Positions 35,833 to 44,840 of a DNA stretch of 63,314 nt are shown here, piece after piece. Each line of letters starts with the position of its first letter. The first letter of the stretch is position 1. The position numbers and the translations under genes were made by a program. The notes beneath the pieces were generated by a model. That model ran no database searches, had not been told where the DNA came from, and saw nothing but the letters and a program-made list of their open reading frames with translations. Origin of the DNA: [Streptosporangium] indianense (GTDB taxonomy: Bacteria > Actinomycetota > Actinomycetes > Streptomycetales > Streptomycetaceae); assembly GCF_021474405.1 (NCBI RefSeq), contig NZ_JAKEIO010000030.1:1-63314 (forward strand). The letters run 5' to 3'.

Positions 35833-37173
35833 TTACAGCTTGTTTCCTGCGTCGACCCAGTATCCGTCGCCGCCAAGAAGTCGCTGGGCCTTGGTGAACC
35901 GGCCCAAGTCGCCGCCGACGCCCTCGTTCTGGTTCTTAGGCATGCTGGCCCGGGCGCACCTGGCGTTCGCGGGCGGCATCTTGCCCTCTTTCAGGCCGGG
36001 CCAGGTGAGGTCGAGGTATTGCTTGCCCTCGAGGGTCGAGGCCCTCACGGTGTACTGCTGGCAGACCTTGCCCGAGGTGACGCCCTGCTGGGCGCCGCTC
36101 TGCTTCGACTTGGCGAAGGGGTACTCGTCGCACTGGGCGGGCTTCGGAGTCGAGGGGTCGGCCTTGAAGGTGCTGTCGCAGACGATGTCCCGGTTCTTCT
36201 GGGCCACCTTGTCATCGGCTTCGCGCGTCAGCGGCTGGCCTTTGCCCTCCCAGCCGGGGTGGCTCGACATGCTCGCTTGCACCATGCCGATGAACTGCCG
36301 CGCTTCCTTGTACTTGGACTTGACCTCGAAGGTCGGGATGTACAGCGGAACAACACACCCGGCGAACTTGTCCACCTCGTTGTCGCAGCGGACTTCCCAC
36401 GCTCGGCTCTGGTTCGCGCCCCACTCGAGCGTGGACTTGGCCGCACCGTACGTGGCAGTGAGCTCGTAACCCAGCATGAGCGTGTCGTTCTTGGTCGTGT
36501 TCTTCCACGAACGCTGCCAGGTGCCTTCTTTCTCGGACAGCAGCTTCACCGGAGCCGGCCCGGTCCACGGGCCAGGACCTTGATGGCATGCCGACGTAGC
36601 GACGCACTTCCCCTTGATCTGCAGGTTAAAGCCTGCAGTTAGGCCTCCGCTGACGGCCTGCACCCGCAGGAAGAAGTCCTCGTTGAAGTGCACGTCGGAG
36701 GTTTGGGTATTGACCTCCTGCTTGATGGTGTACCAGGCCTCCCCGAGGAGCTCCTTCGTTGTCGGTTCGAACAGGATGGCGTGGATCACCTGGTTCTCAC
36801 AGATGGAGGTGCGGGTCACGTAGGGCTTGCCCATCTCCTTGCCGTCGCACCAGGTGACGTCATCGACGGCTGCGGCCCGCTTCACTTTCGCTGGCGCTTC
36901 ACCAGCGGGGACGCGCTCCATGCACAGCGCTGTCGCCTTCGCCTCCGCGGCTGTCGCCTGTCCCCTAAGTTGCGGGCAGGCTTCGGCTTCGGGCGCATTC
37001 TTGCGCGGCGGGACTGTTTGCGGCTTTTCCGTCCCGGGCTGCTCTATCGCCAACTTCGTGGCCATCGACGATGGCGGCTTGGTGGGCTCTGTACTCGCGG
37101 CTGTGGATACCCCCATGCCACTGGTGATCAGAGCCAGCGCAGCCGCCGGTATCAAGACTCGTCTGAGTCGCAC
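35833..37173 (-). CDS. Secreted protein with C-terminal NucA/NucB-type nuclease domain (first)
   Basis: A 446-residue protein with signal peptide (RVLIPAAALALITSGMGVST) and a low-complexity stretch to about residue 65. The central 230 residues are beta-rich with several cysteines and no family I recognise. The C-terminal 130 residues carry the NucA/NucB landmark CDEYPF near residue 348 and the following conserved-looking segments (GGDLGRFTKAQRLLGGDGYW), matching sugar-non-specific DNases of that fold. The central part may deliver or anchor the enzyme. Partner genes downstream (DUF6461, Imm51) could be inhibitors. A second protein of the same logic is at 52.3 kb. Confidence 0.8.
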   Translation of the reverse strand: MRLRRVLIPAAALALITSGMGVSTAASTEPTKPPSSMATKLAIEQPGTEKPQTVPPRKNAPEAEACPQLRGQATAAEAKATALCMERVPAGEAPAKVKRAAAVDDVTWCDGKEMGKPYVTRTSICENQVIHAILFEPTTKELLGEAWYTIKQEVNTQTSDVHFNEDFFLRVQAVSGGLTAGFNLQIKGKCVATSACHQGPGPWTGPAPVKLLSEKEGTWQRSWKNTTKNDTLMLGYELTATYGAAKSTLEWGANQSRAWEVRCDNEVDKFAGCVVPLYIPTFEVKSKYKEARQFIGMVQASMSSHPGWEGKGQPLTREADDKVAQKNRDIVCDSTFKADPSTPKPAQCDEYPFAKSKQSGAQQGVTSGKVCQQYTVRASTLEGKQYLDLTWPGLKEGKMPPANARCARASMPKNQNEGVGGDLGRFTKAQRLLGGDGYWVDAGNKL

Positions 37174-37749
37174 ATCTACTCCCCTGTATGACGCTTCGTT
37201 ACGCGCTGGTCAGACGCGCACGTCAAGCAGCCGACCGCGCACACTTCGCGATCGGCTCAGCGGATGCGATCATGCACTTCACAGGAGAGTCAACGGAGCC
37301 TCACACAATCAGCCACCCCTGCCCCCTTCACGTCCCCCGCCGGGACCCGCTGTGCCATCTGGGGATTTGTCTCTGCACACCGGGCTGGCTGCTGCCGGGC
37401 AGAAGGCGCAGGTCGCGTCCGCGGACTGCTGATTGAGCCTCGGCGGAACCTCACACTTGGCGTGCGGCTCCGGGGACTATCGTCCGGTCATCCGCGACGC
37501 GACTGAAGCGTCGGAGGAGTGACCCCATTGCAAGACGGCCTTTCCGCAGATGGTTCAACCGCCGTTCCACTGGGGGTGCAAGCTGGTCATGGGGCCTCAG
37601 GGCGGGGCACGCGCTGCATCTCGGTGGGGCGGGCGATGGTGACCGCCATCAGTCGAGCAGCCGATCGCAACGCTCGTACCCGTTCCCGATCGGCTCGGTC
37701 TGCCCGCCGAGAGCGGCATGGCAGACCGATCGGCTGTGGTCTCCGAAAC
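37174..37749. other. About 575 bases without a supported gene
   Basis: Both strands were read; frames here are arginine-rich shadows. The segment must contain the promoter of the secreted nuclease gene. The left boundary of the HNH remnant follows. Confidence 0.35.
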
Positions 37750-38090
37750 TTAGGGAGCCAGCTCATACGCCACCGTCTGCCCCGGACAGGCCCCGCCCAG
37801 CTCACGCAGGGCCCCCAGCTCCAGTTCGTCAGCCGCCAGACGCCAGCCGAGCTTGGTGGCCACCCACTCTCCGGCGTAGCGGCAGTGCGCATCGGCGGCG
37901 GGCGGAAGCCACTGGGCCGGGTCCTGATCGGCCTTGCTACGGTTCGAGCGGGCGGTGACCGCGACGAGCGACGCCTCGTGACCCTGGTCGTTCGCGTACT
38001 GCTCGCGGCGCTGCGCCGTCCAAGCCGATGCCCCGCTGTCCCATGCTTCAGCGAGGGGCACCATGTGGTCGATGTCCAGGCCAGAGGCTG
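37750..38090 (-). pseudogene. DUF1524-type HNH endonuclease, N-terminally truncated
   Basis: The frame reads GLDIDHMVPLAEAWDSGASA, the DxxH core of HNH/DUF1524 nucleases, then YANDQGHEASLVAVTARSNR and KADQDPAQWLPPAADAHCRY to a normal end (ACPGQTVAYELAP). Upstream of the DIDH region similarity stops and the sequence joins the parB end. The signal peptide and first half of the usual secreted form are missing. A shorter relic of the same family lies on the other strand at 24.3 kb. Confidence 0.72.
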
Positions 38091-38224
38091 ACGTGGGTCC
38101 CCAAGTTGCTCGCGCTATACCGTCAACAACCGGAAACCGGACTGCGGCGGGGGAGCTGAGGGCCGGTCCCCGCAAGCGGGAATCGGCCCTCACGCTTCGC
38201 AGATTGGTTGTTCGGTCCGCAAGG

Positions 38225-39391
38225 TCACCCAGCAGAGACGGCCCGGCTGTCCCTATGAGCGATGAGCCGGTCCAACATCTTCTCGAACTCAACCGGCGAC
38301 ATCCTGTGGATCAAGTACATCGCCGCGGACTCGCCATCCTCATAGGGGAACCGCTTGAGCTGCTGCTCCCCTCCGGCCGTGGCCTCGGCTGCGGTGGACT
38401 GTACGGGAAGTGCTGTCGCTCGCTCCCCTGTGCGGGCCGGTTCGTCGCCGGTCTCGTGCCTCGGAGAGGTGGCAGACGGCGGTGCGCCCGAGCCGTCATC
38501 CTCCATTACGTCGTAATGGCGACCGGTCTTCTCGGCTTCCTGGGCGGGTGTGGCGACTGGTGTGGTGGCTTCCGTGGGTTGGGAGAGCGCTCCTCGAGAT
38601 GCTGCAGGTTGACTGCCGGTGTCGTGCTCGTCGGCGTCACTTGTGCGTCGAGGCGTGCGGTGCTTCGATGCGCGAGCTGCTTCCTCCTTGCTCGCGCGCT
38701 CTGCCTTGAGCTCTTCTAGAGCGGCTTTTTGCTGGTCGGTTGGCTTGTTGCCGACTGCGCGCAGCAGGTCGATGGGCTCCTGGCCGATGCGGGCTTGGAG
38801 TTCGGGGCTCAGTTTGAGAAGTGCCAGCCGCTGGGAGATCCAGCCTTGGGAGCGGTGGAGGCGCTTAGCGAGGGCTCGTTGGCTGCCGTGAATGTCCAAC
38901 AGGCGCTGGAGGGCGCGGGCTTCGTCGAGTTCTTCGAGGTCCTGGCGGTGGATGTTGGCCACGAGAGCGGATTCGAGCAGTTCTTCGGGGGTGGTTCCCT
39001 GCTCGTCGCTGACCATGACCTTGAGTGTGGCGAGGCCGGCTTCTCGGGCAGCTGCAAGGCGGCTGCTGCCGTCGATTACGACGTGCGTGGTGTCGGGCTC
39101 GAGGTCGGTCTCGCGTTCTGGGTTGATCTTGACGTAGGCGTCGCGGTTCATGACCGTGATGGCCTGCTTCTGGCCGTGGGTCTTGAGACTGCCGGCTAGG
39201 TCGGTGAGGTCCCCGAGAGTGGAGCGGGGATTGTCGGGGTTAGGGCTGATCCGCTGGACGGGTAGCTCCGTGGGTGGGGCGATGCCCTCGGTGGGGACTC
39301 CGGTGGCGGCTGCGACGGCTTGGCGGCGGGCGCTGACCGTGCGTACCGCTCCGCCGAATCGGCCGGAGCCCAACTGGTCGGCCTTGCTCAC
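38225..39391 (-). CDS. parB: ParB centromere-binding partition protein
   Basis: A 388-residue ParB. The N-terminal ParB/Srx-like domain contains VIDGSSRLAAAREAG, and the helix-turn-helix core reads ALAKRLHRSQGWISQRLALL. A long Q/A/T/E-rich linker separates this from a short C-terminal dimer-type helix (VEFEKMLDRLIAHRD). The GTG at 39391 overlaps the parA stop by four bases and is preceded by GGGAGGT. It should bind parS-like palindromes, of which seven lie in and around parAB, one inside this gene at 38503-38519. Confidence 0.93.
   Translation of the reverse strand: MSKADQLGSGRFGGAVRTVSARRQAVAAATGVPTEGIAPPTELPVQRISPNPDNPRSTLGDLTDLAGSLKTHGQKQAITVMNRDAYVKINPERETDLEPDTTHVVIDGSSRLAAAREAGLATLKVMVSDEQGTTPEELLESALVANIHRQDLEELDEARALQRLLDIHGSQRALAKRLHRSQGWISQRLALLKLSPELQARIGQEPIDLLRAVGNKPTDQQKAALEELKAERASKEEAARASKHRTPRRTSDADEHDTGSQPAASRGALSQPTEATTPVATPAQEAEKTGRHYDVMEDDGSGAPPSATSPRHETGDEPARTGERATALPVQSTAAEATAGGEQQLKRFPYEDGESAAMYLIHRMSPVEFEKMLDRLIAHRDSRAVSAG
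38503..38519. promoter_or_regulatory. parS-like palindrome 1 (inside parB)
   Basis: Core ATTACGTCGTAAT with CC/GG flanks. It shares the inner 13 bases with the other copies but lacks the outer GTG/CAC arms, so it may be a weaker site. Confidence 0.55.
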
Positions 39392-40653
39392 GAGACCTCC
39401 CTTGCCAAGGCGCGCATGCCGACGGCCTGCTGAGACTTGGGTGCGTAGGACAGTAGGGGTTTCTTGACGCGCACTGCTTCCTTCTGTTCCTTGAGGTCGC
39501 CGATGAGGCCGACGACTCGCGGATCCTTTATGTCCACCCATCCCTGCAGGGAAGAAGTCGCGATGTATCCGCGGCGGGAGTCGTACAGGTTGACGACGAT
39601 GCCGAGGTAGTCGATGTCGACTTGGAGGTCGCTGCGCAGGTCGTCGATCTGGGTGGTGAGCAGTTCGTAGGCGTCGGCGGAGCTGTCTTCGGCTTGGACG
39701 ACGATGAGGGCGCCGGACTGGCCGGGCTTCTCGCCGTCGCGGCGGCGCCCGTAGTAGGCGGCGGCGTCCATGCTGAGGCCGAGGCTGGGCGGGCAGTCGA
39801 CAATGATTACGTCGTAATCGGCTTCGAGCGGGGCGAGAGCCCGCTCGAGTGCGGCTTCCCGGGCGCGCACGGCCGACAGGCGAACGTCGAGCAGGAAGGC
39901 GTCGTTGCAGGCGGGCAGAAGGTGGAGGCGGCCACCGAAATTGTCGTCATCGACGGAGATGATGAGGTCACGCAGGTCGCCCTTGGGGTCGCCTGCCATG
40001 TGATTGGTGAGGCTGTCGCCGTTCAACGGCAGTGGGCTGCCGCCGAGTTGATTGGTGAGGTGGCATTGCGGGTCGAAGTCGACGAGGAGAACTCGCAGCC
40101 CCGGGCCGGGCAGGTTCTCGATGTCGAGCGGATCGGCTCCTGCCTCTGGCTCGTCGTTGTGCGTTTCGCTTGCGCGTAGGGCCTTGGTGAGAGCCTTGGC
40201 AACCCGTACGGGGTGGAGCCTGTTGGGGTCCTCGGCCAGGGCCTCCCCCAGTCCGGCGGTGATGGCGGTCTTGCCTACCCCTCCCTTCTGGTTGCAGACG
40301 ACGATGCGGCGGGTGATCGTGGGTCGCTCGACCTCTGGGGCGGGGTTGGCGTCGAGCCATAGCTGGACGGACTGGGCCAGCCCCTGGATGAGGGAGACAC
40401 GGCGGTCAGCGGTGACCTGACGGAACTCCTCCCACTGCCCGGGGGGCAGGAAGGTGGAGAAGGAGTCGGCACCGGCGGTGTCGATGGTGGCAGGCGTGGA
40501 GGCGAGGCTGCACCAGTCGGTGATGCCTTGCTCGACGGCGGCCTGAATCTCGATGCCGTACTGGGCGGCTCTGATTTTGAGGTTCTGCCGGAGCCATCCC
40601 GGCAGCTTGGAGACGACCTTCTCGCGGTCGCTGGAAGTGGCTGGCGAACTCAT
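39388..40653 (-). CDS. parA: ParA-type Walker ATPase for plasmid partition
   Basis: A 421-residue ParA with a deviant Walker A motif KGGVGKT at about 123-129, Walker A' DFDPQ and Walker B VIIVDCPPSLG. The 110-residue N-terminal extension includes a possible DNA-binding helix pair, as in plasmid ParA (type Ia) that autoregulates. The start is placed at ATG 40653; alternatives upstream exist and no strong ribosome site is seen. It is coupled to parB and preceded by a parS-like palindrome about 90 bases upstream, suited to ParB-dependent autoregulation. Confidence 0.93.
   Translation of the reverse strand: MSSPATSSDREKVVSKLPGWLRQNLKIRAAQYGIEIQAAVEQGITDWCSLASTPATIDTAGADSFSTFLPPGQWEEFRQVTADRRVSLIQGLAQSVQLWLDANPAPEVERPTITRRIVVCNQKGGVGKTAITAGLGEALAEDPNRLHPVRVAKALTKALRASETHNDEPEAGADPLDIENLPGPGLRVLLVDFDPQCHLTNQLGGSPLPLNGDSLTNHMAGDPKGDLRDLIISVDDDNFGGRLHLLPACNDAFLLDVRLSAVRAREAALERALAPLEADYDVIIVDCPPSLGLSMDAAAYYGRRRDGEKPGQSGALIVVQAEDSSADAYELLTTQIDDLRSDLQVDIDYLGIVVNLYDSRRGYIATSSLQGWVDIKDPRVVGLIGDLKEQKEAVRVKKPLLSYAPKSQQAVGMRALAREVS
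39805..39819. promoter_or_regulatory. parS-like palindrome 2 (inside parA)
   Basis: GATTACGTCGTAATC, the same 13-base core with matching outer G/C. It lies within parA coding sequence, where its retention argues for function. Confidence 0.6.
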
Positions 40654-40741
40654 GCAGGACACCATACTAACGCGCATGATCAAGTGCAGCATCGACACGT
40701 TACTTAGACCAAGTTGATAGATGTCAGGCACTCCCCCAGCC

Positions 40742-40756
40742 GATTACGCCGTAATC
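40742..40756. promoter_or_regulatory. parS-like palindrome 3 (parA promoter region)
   Basis: GATTACGCCGTAATC, about 90 bases upstream of the parA start. Its place suits both centromere function and ParB-linked autoregulation of the operon. Confidence 0.72.
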
Positions 40757-41066
40757 AACGCGCCGCCGCAGGGGCCATCCCGCGCGGGGCCGTGCAGGAA
40801 GCAGGACGCGAACGAGCCTCAACCGGAGCCTGCAACCGGGTCGGCGGCAAGGCCCTCGTGCTGGCAGACCCGTGTACAGTCCGCGCGCCCGATACTCCGC
40901 CCGGCAGCGCTACGACCACCCTGGCACTCAGGAGTTCCTCGTTGTGCGGTGGGCATTGGTGAGACAGCCGGCCACCAGCTCGGTGGCCATGGGCTGCAGG
41001 CAGAACTCGGTAGAGGTGGAGATCGTGCAGGCCGTGTTGGCAGGACGGTGTCCTGGGACGATCCCC

Positions 41067-41211
41067 CGCTGGCTTCTGCTGGCGCAGTTCAACAGTGAGG
41101 CCGCCGCCGAGATGATGTGGGGCGATGGCGGCACGTTGTACTGGTTGCTCCGTCGGCAAGACTTGGGCAAGCGACGGTTCGACCAGGCGATGTTCACCTG
41201 GCAGTGCTATC
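41067..41211 (+). pseudogene. DUF1963-type protein, C-terminal fragment
   Basis: The frame reads LLLAQFNSEAAAEMMWGDGG and TLYWLLRRQDLGKRRFDQAM, then FTWQC, which is the usual end of DUF1963 (YwqG-like) proteins. The normal stop after TWQC is lost and the N-terminal two thirds are missing. It is a relic between partition sites. Confidence 0.6.
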
Positions 41212-41364
41212 GAGCGGCGAGCTGCTGGCTGTGTCCTGATGCACGCCGCTCGGAAGGATCAGCTCTCCCGGCCTGTGCTCGACCCGACGTCTGGCATGAC
41301 GTTGGCGCAGGATGAGCGGCTACACCGGCGGTGAGAGCACGGCTCGCGGCATAGCAGTGCCGGG

Positions 41365-41385
41365 AGTGATTACGGCGTAATCACT
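41365..41385. promoter_or_regulatory. parS-like palindrome 4
   Basis: A 21-base odd-centred palindrome, GTGATTACGGCGTAATCAC extended by A/T. The following bases TCGACAAGATG are shared with palindrome 5, so the repeat unit is larger than the palindrome. Confidence 0.75.
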
Positions 41386-41419
41386 CAGCTCGACAAGATG
41401 GGTCGGGGTGCCGAGCAGA

Positions 41420-41738
41420 CATCAAGGCAGTCAAGGAGATCGTGCACGATGAGGACGAGCTGCTGGCGTTCTACGACTTCCCCGCCGAGCACTGGGTTCA
41501 TCTGCGGAGCACGAATCCGATCGAGTCGACGTTCGCCACCGTGCGGCTGCGGACTAAGGTGACGAAGGGGGTGCCGGCAGCCGGGCCGCCGGGCTGGCGA
41601 TGGTTTTCAAGCTAGTCGGGTCAGCCCAGGCCCGCTGGCGGGCTGTGAACGCACCCCACCTCGTCGCTCTCGTCCATGCCGGGGCGCGCTTCGAACGCGG
41701 CCACCTCGCCGAACGCCCCGAGACCCTCTCGGCGTGAG
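41420..41738 (+). mobile_element. IS256-family transposase C-terminal remnant
   Basis: The sequence reads IKAVKEIVHDEDELLAFYDF and AEHWVHLRSTNPIESTFATV, the region around the last catalytic residue of IS256/Mutator transposases. A frameshift near 41575 leads into AGLAMVFKLVGSAQARWRAV and a normal end at 41738. Two thirds of the gene are missing. Confidence 0.82.
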
Positions 41739-41773
41739 CAGCCTCAGCCGATCCGCAGAAAGCCGGGAAGACC

Positions 41774-42341
41774 TCAGGCACTCGTGCGCCGTATGTGCAG
41801 GTGGCCATCGCGGGGGAAGGAGGGCGGTGCCGCGGGCAGGATAGTGTCGAAGCCGTAGCGGCTCTTCTGTGCAACCCGGCACGATGCCAGGTTGTCCACC
41901 TGGTGCAGGAGTTCGAGACGCTCCAGTCCGTCGGCTTCGAAGGTGTCGAAGGCCCAGCTGGTGAGCGCCTCCAGAGCGCGGGAGGCCACTCCCCCGCCCG
42001 CGAGCGTGCGCCGCAGTCCAGTAGCCCACTTCGGCCGCCGGTTTGCCGGAGCTGACTTCCTTGAGGACCACGCTGCCCACCAACTGTTCACGAACTGAAC
42101 CGGGTTGTGCCTTAAGGACGGCGAAGCCGAACCGGTCCCCCGCTGCCCAGCCCTGCTGCTGAGCCTGCACCCAGCGTGTCCCATCGGCATCGTTGTCCAC
42201 GACAGAGCTCGCCCACTGGCGCAGTGCGGGATCCCAGCTCACCTCGACCAATGCGGCAACGTCCTCCATGCGCCAGGAGCGAAGAACGAGAGCGGGAGAG
42301 ACCGGCGACGCAGCCACCTGAAGTACGACCGGGCCACTCAT
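41774..42341 (-). pseudogene. GNAT acetyltransferase with a frameshift at a G-run
   Basis: From ATG 42341 the reading is PALVLRSWRMEDVAALVEVS ... EVGYWTAAHARGRG. After the G-run near 41990-42000 the protein continues in another frame as VASRALEALTSWAFDTFEAD and RVAQKSRYGFDTILP to a stop at 41774. Together they make a complete GNAT of the RimJ/RimL type. The indel in a homopolymer may be a real mutation or a sequencing error. Confidence 0.7.
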
Positions 42342-42415
42342 CAACCGATCATGTGCCGCGGCGTTTTCACCCGACGCCAGCCGCGTCCGCCCCATGCCGA
42401 GTTGCGACCGCCCCG

Positions 42416-43354
42416 TCATTGCTGAGTCCGGACGCGCAGAGCCTTGACGGACCAATCGAACACTGGAGCCAGACTCTCCGGGGCTGGCCAGCCGTTGACC
42501 ACTGCGAGCAGCTGGAGGTATCGCTCCCTACGTGGGTCGTTCACGCTCTCCAGCCGAGTCGCCAGCCGGCGGCGAAGCTCGACGTCGTCGGGGCAGCCGA
42601 GGAGGTGCGCGTAGTTAGCCGTGAACTCCGCGACGATCGGATCGGCCTGGGGTGAGGCCGGGTCGATGCCTGCGGTCAGGGCCGGGCCGGCCTGGTCACG
42701 GACGGCTGCGGCGATGTCGCGGCGCGGGCCCATCATGTCGCTTCGGGTCTGCTCGGCTGCCTGGTCCTGGGCCATCTGCCGCATGACGGCGCGGAAACCC
42801 GGGTCCAGGGACATTTCAGCCAGTTCCACCCACGCCTGGACCTGCTCTGCCTCAGGGTTGTCGGGCAACTCGGGGGTCATCGAGCGCATGACTCCCGCGA
42901 ATGCGGGGGCGGCGTCAAGACCGCCGAAGACGGCGTCGAGGAAATCGCCGATCAGACGTCTGCGTTCGTCCTCGGACAGCTGGGCCAGCCGGTGCATGAG
43001 TTCCGTCTCCTCAGGTGTGGACCCGCGCTCGGCCACCGCCGTCAGCACCGCGCGCCGCAGGCGCAGGACGCGGATCTGCACTGCCAGTGCTTCGGCGTGT
43101 GCTGCGGCGACTTCGGGAAGCGGGAGCTCGCGGTCCACGACCTTGCGGATCGTGGGAAGGTCCAGTCCCAGCTGGCGCAGGGTCCGCACGAGGTCCAGGC
43201 GTGCGACGGCGTCGATGTTGTAGAGGCGGTAGCCGGCCGGGCTGCGGTTCGTCGGCGCCACGATTCCGCGATCGGAGTAGAACCGAATCGTCTTGACCGT
43301 GAGACCGGTCCGTCGAGCGAGTTCACCGATCGAGTAGAGCGTGTCGCCGTCCAT
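42416..43354 (-). CDS. MerR-family transcriptional regulator
   Basis: A 312-residue regulator with an N-terminal winged helix (SIGELARRTGLTVKTIRFYS, SPAGYRLYNIDAVARLDLVR), a dimer helix to about residue 110 and a long helical C-terminal ligand-binding part. The absence of clustered cysteines argues against a metal sensor; TipA/BmrR-like sensing of organic compounds is more likely. It lies between two parS-like copies, divergent from the ECF41 operon. Confidence 0.88.
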   Translation of the reverse strand: MDGDTLYSIGELARRTGLTVKTIRFYSDRGIVAPTNRSPAGYRLYNIDAVARLDLVRTLRQLGLDLPTIRKVVDRELPLPEVAAAHAEALAVQIRVLRLRRAVLTAVAERGSTPEETELMHRLAQLSEDERRRLIGDFLDAVFGGLDAAPAFAGVMRSMTPELPDNPEAEQVQAWVELAEMSLDPGFRAVMRQMAQDQAAEQTRSDMMGPRRDIAAAVRDQAGPALTAGIDPASPQADPIVAEFTANYAHLLGCPDDVELRRRLATRLESVNDPRRERYLQLLAVVNGWPAPESLAPVFDWSVKALRVRTQQ

Positions 43355-43443
43355 GTCCCCACCTTTGTGTCTCCCCCTACGGGAGACTCAAGTCCCTTCG
43401 CCTGCCAAGCAGGCAGCCACCCTCATCCACGAGCCACCGCTTA

Positions 43444-43585
43444 TCCAACTCAACTCCTCTCCCCCAATATTTGTCATGTACATCCCGTGGCCATTGGGGG
43501 AGTGGGGCGACTGTCCGGTACCGGGCCACATCGCAGGTGGACCTGTGAGTGATTACGGCGTAATCACTCAGTTCGACAAGATGTG
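43444..43585. repeat. Extended partition repeat, copy A
   Basis: This degenerate repeat matches 45591-45722. Both begin TCCAACTCA, share TTGTCATGTACAT, then ACCGGGCCACA with CGCAGG, and end in the long palindrome. The two copies bracket the ECF41 sigma/SDR operon. Confidence 0.65.
43546..43570. promoter_or_regulatory. parS-like palindrome 5
   Basis: A perfect 25-base odd-centred palindrome containing GTGATTACGGCGTAATCAC. It is followed by TTCGACAAGATG, as after palindrome 4. Confidence 0.78.
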
Positions 43586-43823
43586 GTCAGGATGCCGCAC
43601 GTTGCAGCAGCGTGGATGACTCCCGTGGTCAGAGCCCTGTCTCGTGGGCACTCTCAACCGATGGCATAGGCGGCCATGTCTTAGGGCGCGTTCCTGGTTC
43701 TGATCATGTGGCTGGGCGGGGGCTGCGGAGCCAGATGACCGCATGGTGCCGCACGTGGGCCGGTGTCCGATCCAGGCAACTGCCGGATGCCGGAGGCTCC
43801 CGCGCTTCTGGCAGGCTGGGCGC

Positions 43824-44723
43824 GTGACGTCAGGGATCGCCGAGGAGTTCGCTGCCCACCGCCCCAGGATGTTCGGCCTGGCCTACCGGTTGCTCGGTTC
43901 CGCCGAGGAGGCGGAGGATGCGGTGCAGGACGCGTATCTGCGCTGGAGCAGCGCCGACCGTGTGGTGATCGAGCACCCGGGGGCCTGGCTCGCCAGGGTT
44001 GTCACCAACCTCTGCCTTAACCGGATCACCTCGGCCCGTGTGCAGCGCGAGCAGTACGTGGGGCCGTGGTTGCCGGAACCGGTGTTCACGCAGGACGGGT
44101 CGCTCGGCCCGATGGAGTTGGCCGAGCAGCGCGATGCCGTGTCGACGGCGCTGCTGGTGCTGTTGGAGCGGCTCACGCCGACGGAGCGTGCGGTCTATGT
44201 GCTGCGCGAGGCATTCGGCTACGGTCATCGGGACATCGCCGGGGTGCTTGACCTGAGCGAGGCCAACTGCCGCCAGTTGTACCGAAGGGCCATCCAGCGG
44301 GTGGCGACGCCCGAGGCCCGCTTCACACCGGCAGCCGAGCAGCAACGCGAACTCGTCGAGTCCTTCGTTACAGCGGCACGTGAGGGCGACCTGGCAGGCC
44401 TGGAGAAGCTGCTCGCCGAGGACGTCACCTGGTGGAGCGACGGCGGCGGCAAGGTCACCGCGGCCCGGCGGCCCCTCGTTGGCCGGGAGACGGTCATGCG
44501 CTTCCTGGTGGGCGGCGCGCAGCGGTTCGAAGGCGGCTTGGACCTCGCGGTCGCCGAGGTCAACGGGGCGCCGGCGCTGGTGGCGCACGCGGCGGAGCAG
44601 ATCATCGCCGTCGCCTCCTTCGAACTGCGCGAGAGCGTCATCGCCCAGGTGCGGGTCGTCGTCAACCCGGACAAACTCATCTTCGCGGGCCGCCAGTTCG
44701 CCGCCATGGCTCCCGGGGCGTGA
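43824..44723 (+). CDS. ECF41-type sigma factor with SnoaL-like C-terminal domain
   Basis: A 299-residue sigma factor from GTG 43824. Region 2 is at about 8-75 (MFGLAYRLLGSAEEAEDAVQ, YLRWSSADR) and region 4 at about 110-165 (LLERLTPTERAVYVLREAF, HRDIAGVLDLSEANCRQLYR). A C-terminal SnoaL/NTF2-like domain of 110 residues follows (ESFVTAAREGDLAGLEKLL). That plan defines ECF41, in which the C-terminal domain regulates activity without an anti-sigma factor. The gene precedes an SDR enzyme gene with a TGTCACA box between them, the arrangement known for this group. Confidence 0.9.
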   Translation: MTSGIAEEFAAHRPRMFGLAYRLLGSAEEAEDAVQDAYLRWSSADRVVIEHPGAWLARVVTNLCLNRITSARVQREQYVGPWLPEPVFTQDGSLGPMELAEQRDAVSTALLVLLERLTPTERAVYVLREAFGYGHRDIAGVLDLSEANCRQLYRRAIQRVATPEARFTPAAEQQRELVESFVTAAREGDLAGLEKLLAEDVTWWSDGGGKVTAARRPLVGRETVMRFLVGGAQRFEGGLDLAVAEVNGAPALVAHAAEQIIAVASFELRESVIAQVRVVVNPDKLIFAGRQFAAMAPGA

Positions 44724-44752
44724 GCGGCGTGCGAGTGCAGACACGAAGAGGT

Positions 44753-44780
44753 TGTCACATCTTCGGATGCTCATCGGTTC
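44753..44780 (+). promoter_or_regulatory. Candidate ECF41-dependent promoter
   Basis: TGTCACA at 44753-44759 is followed after 15 bases by CGGT. The established ECF41 consensus is TGTCACA then CGTC about 16 bases on, so the -35 is exact and the -10 is approximate. It lies between the sigma gene and the SDR gene start. Confidence 0.6.
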
Positions 44781-44840
44781 CCAGCGGGTGACGGGCGCTC
44801 CACCGGGGAGCGCCCGCCCACCGAAGGGACGGCAACTGCG

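Noticed and set aside
37519..38091. Plus-strand frame over the HNH remnant
   Set aside because: The minus strand has the clear HNH/DUF1524 motifs; the plus frame is a shadow.
39388..40653. Idea that this is the host chromosomal parAB locus
   Set aside because: The usual chromosomal neighbours are absent and the palindromes lack the GTTTCACGTGAAAC consensus; the ParA has the long N-terminus of plasmid types.
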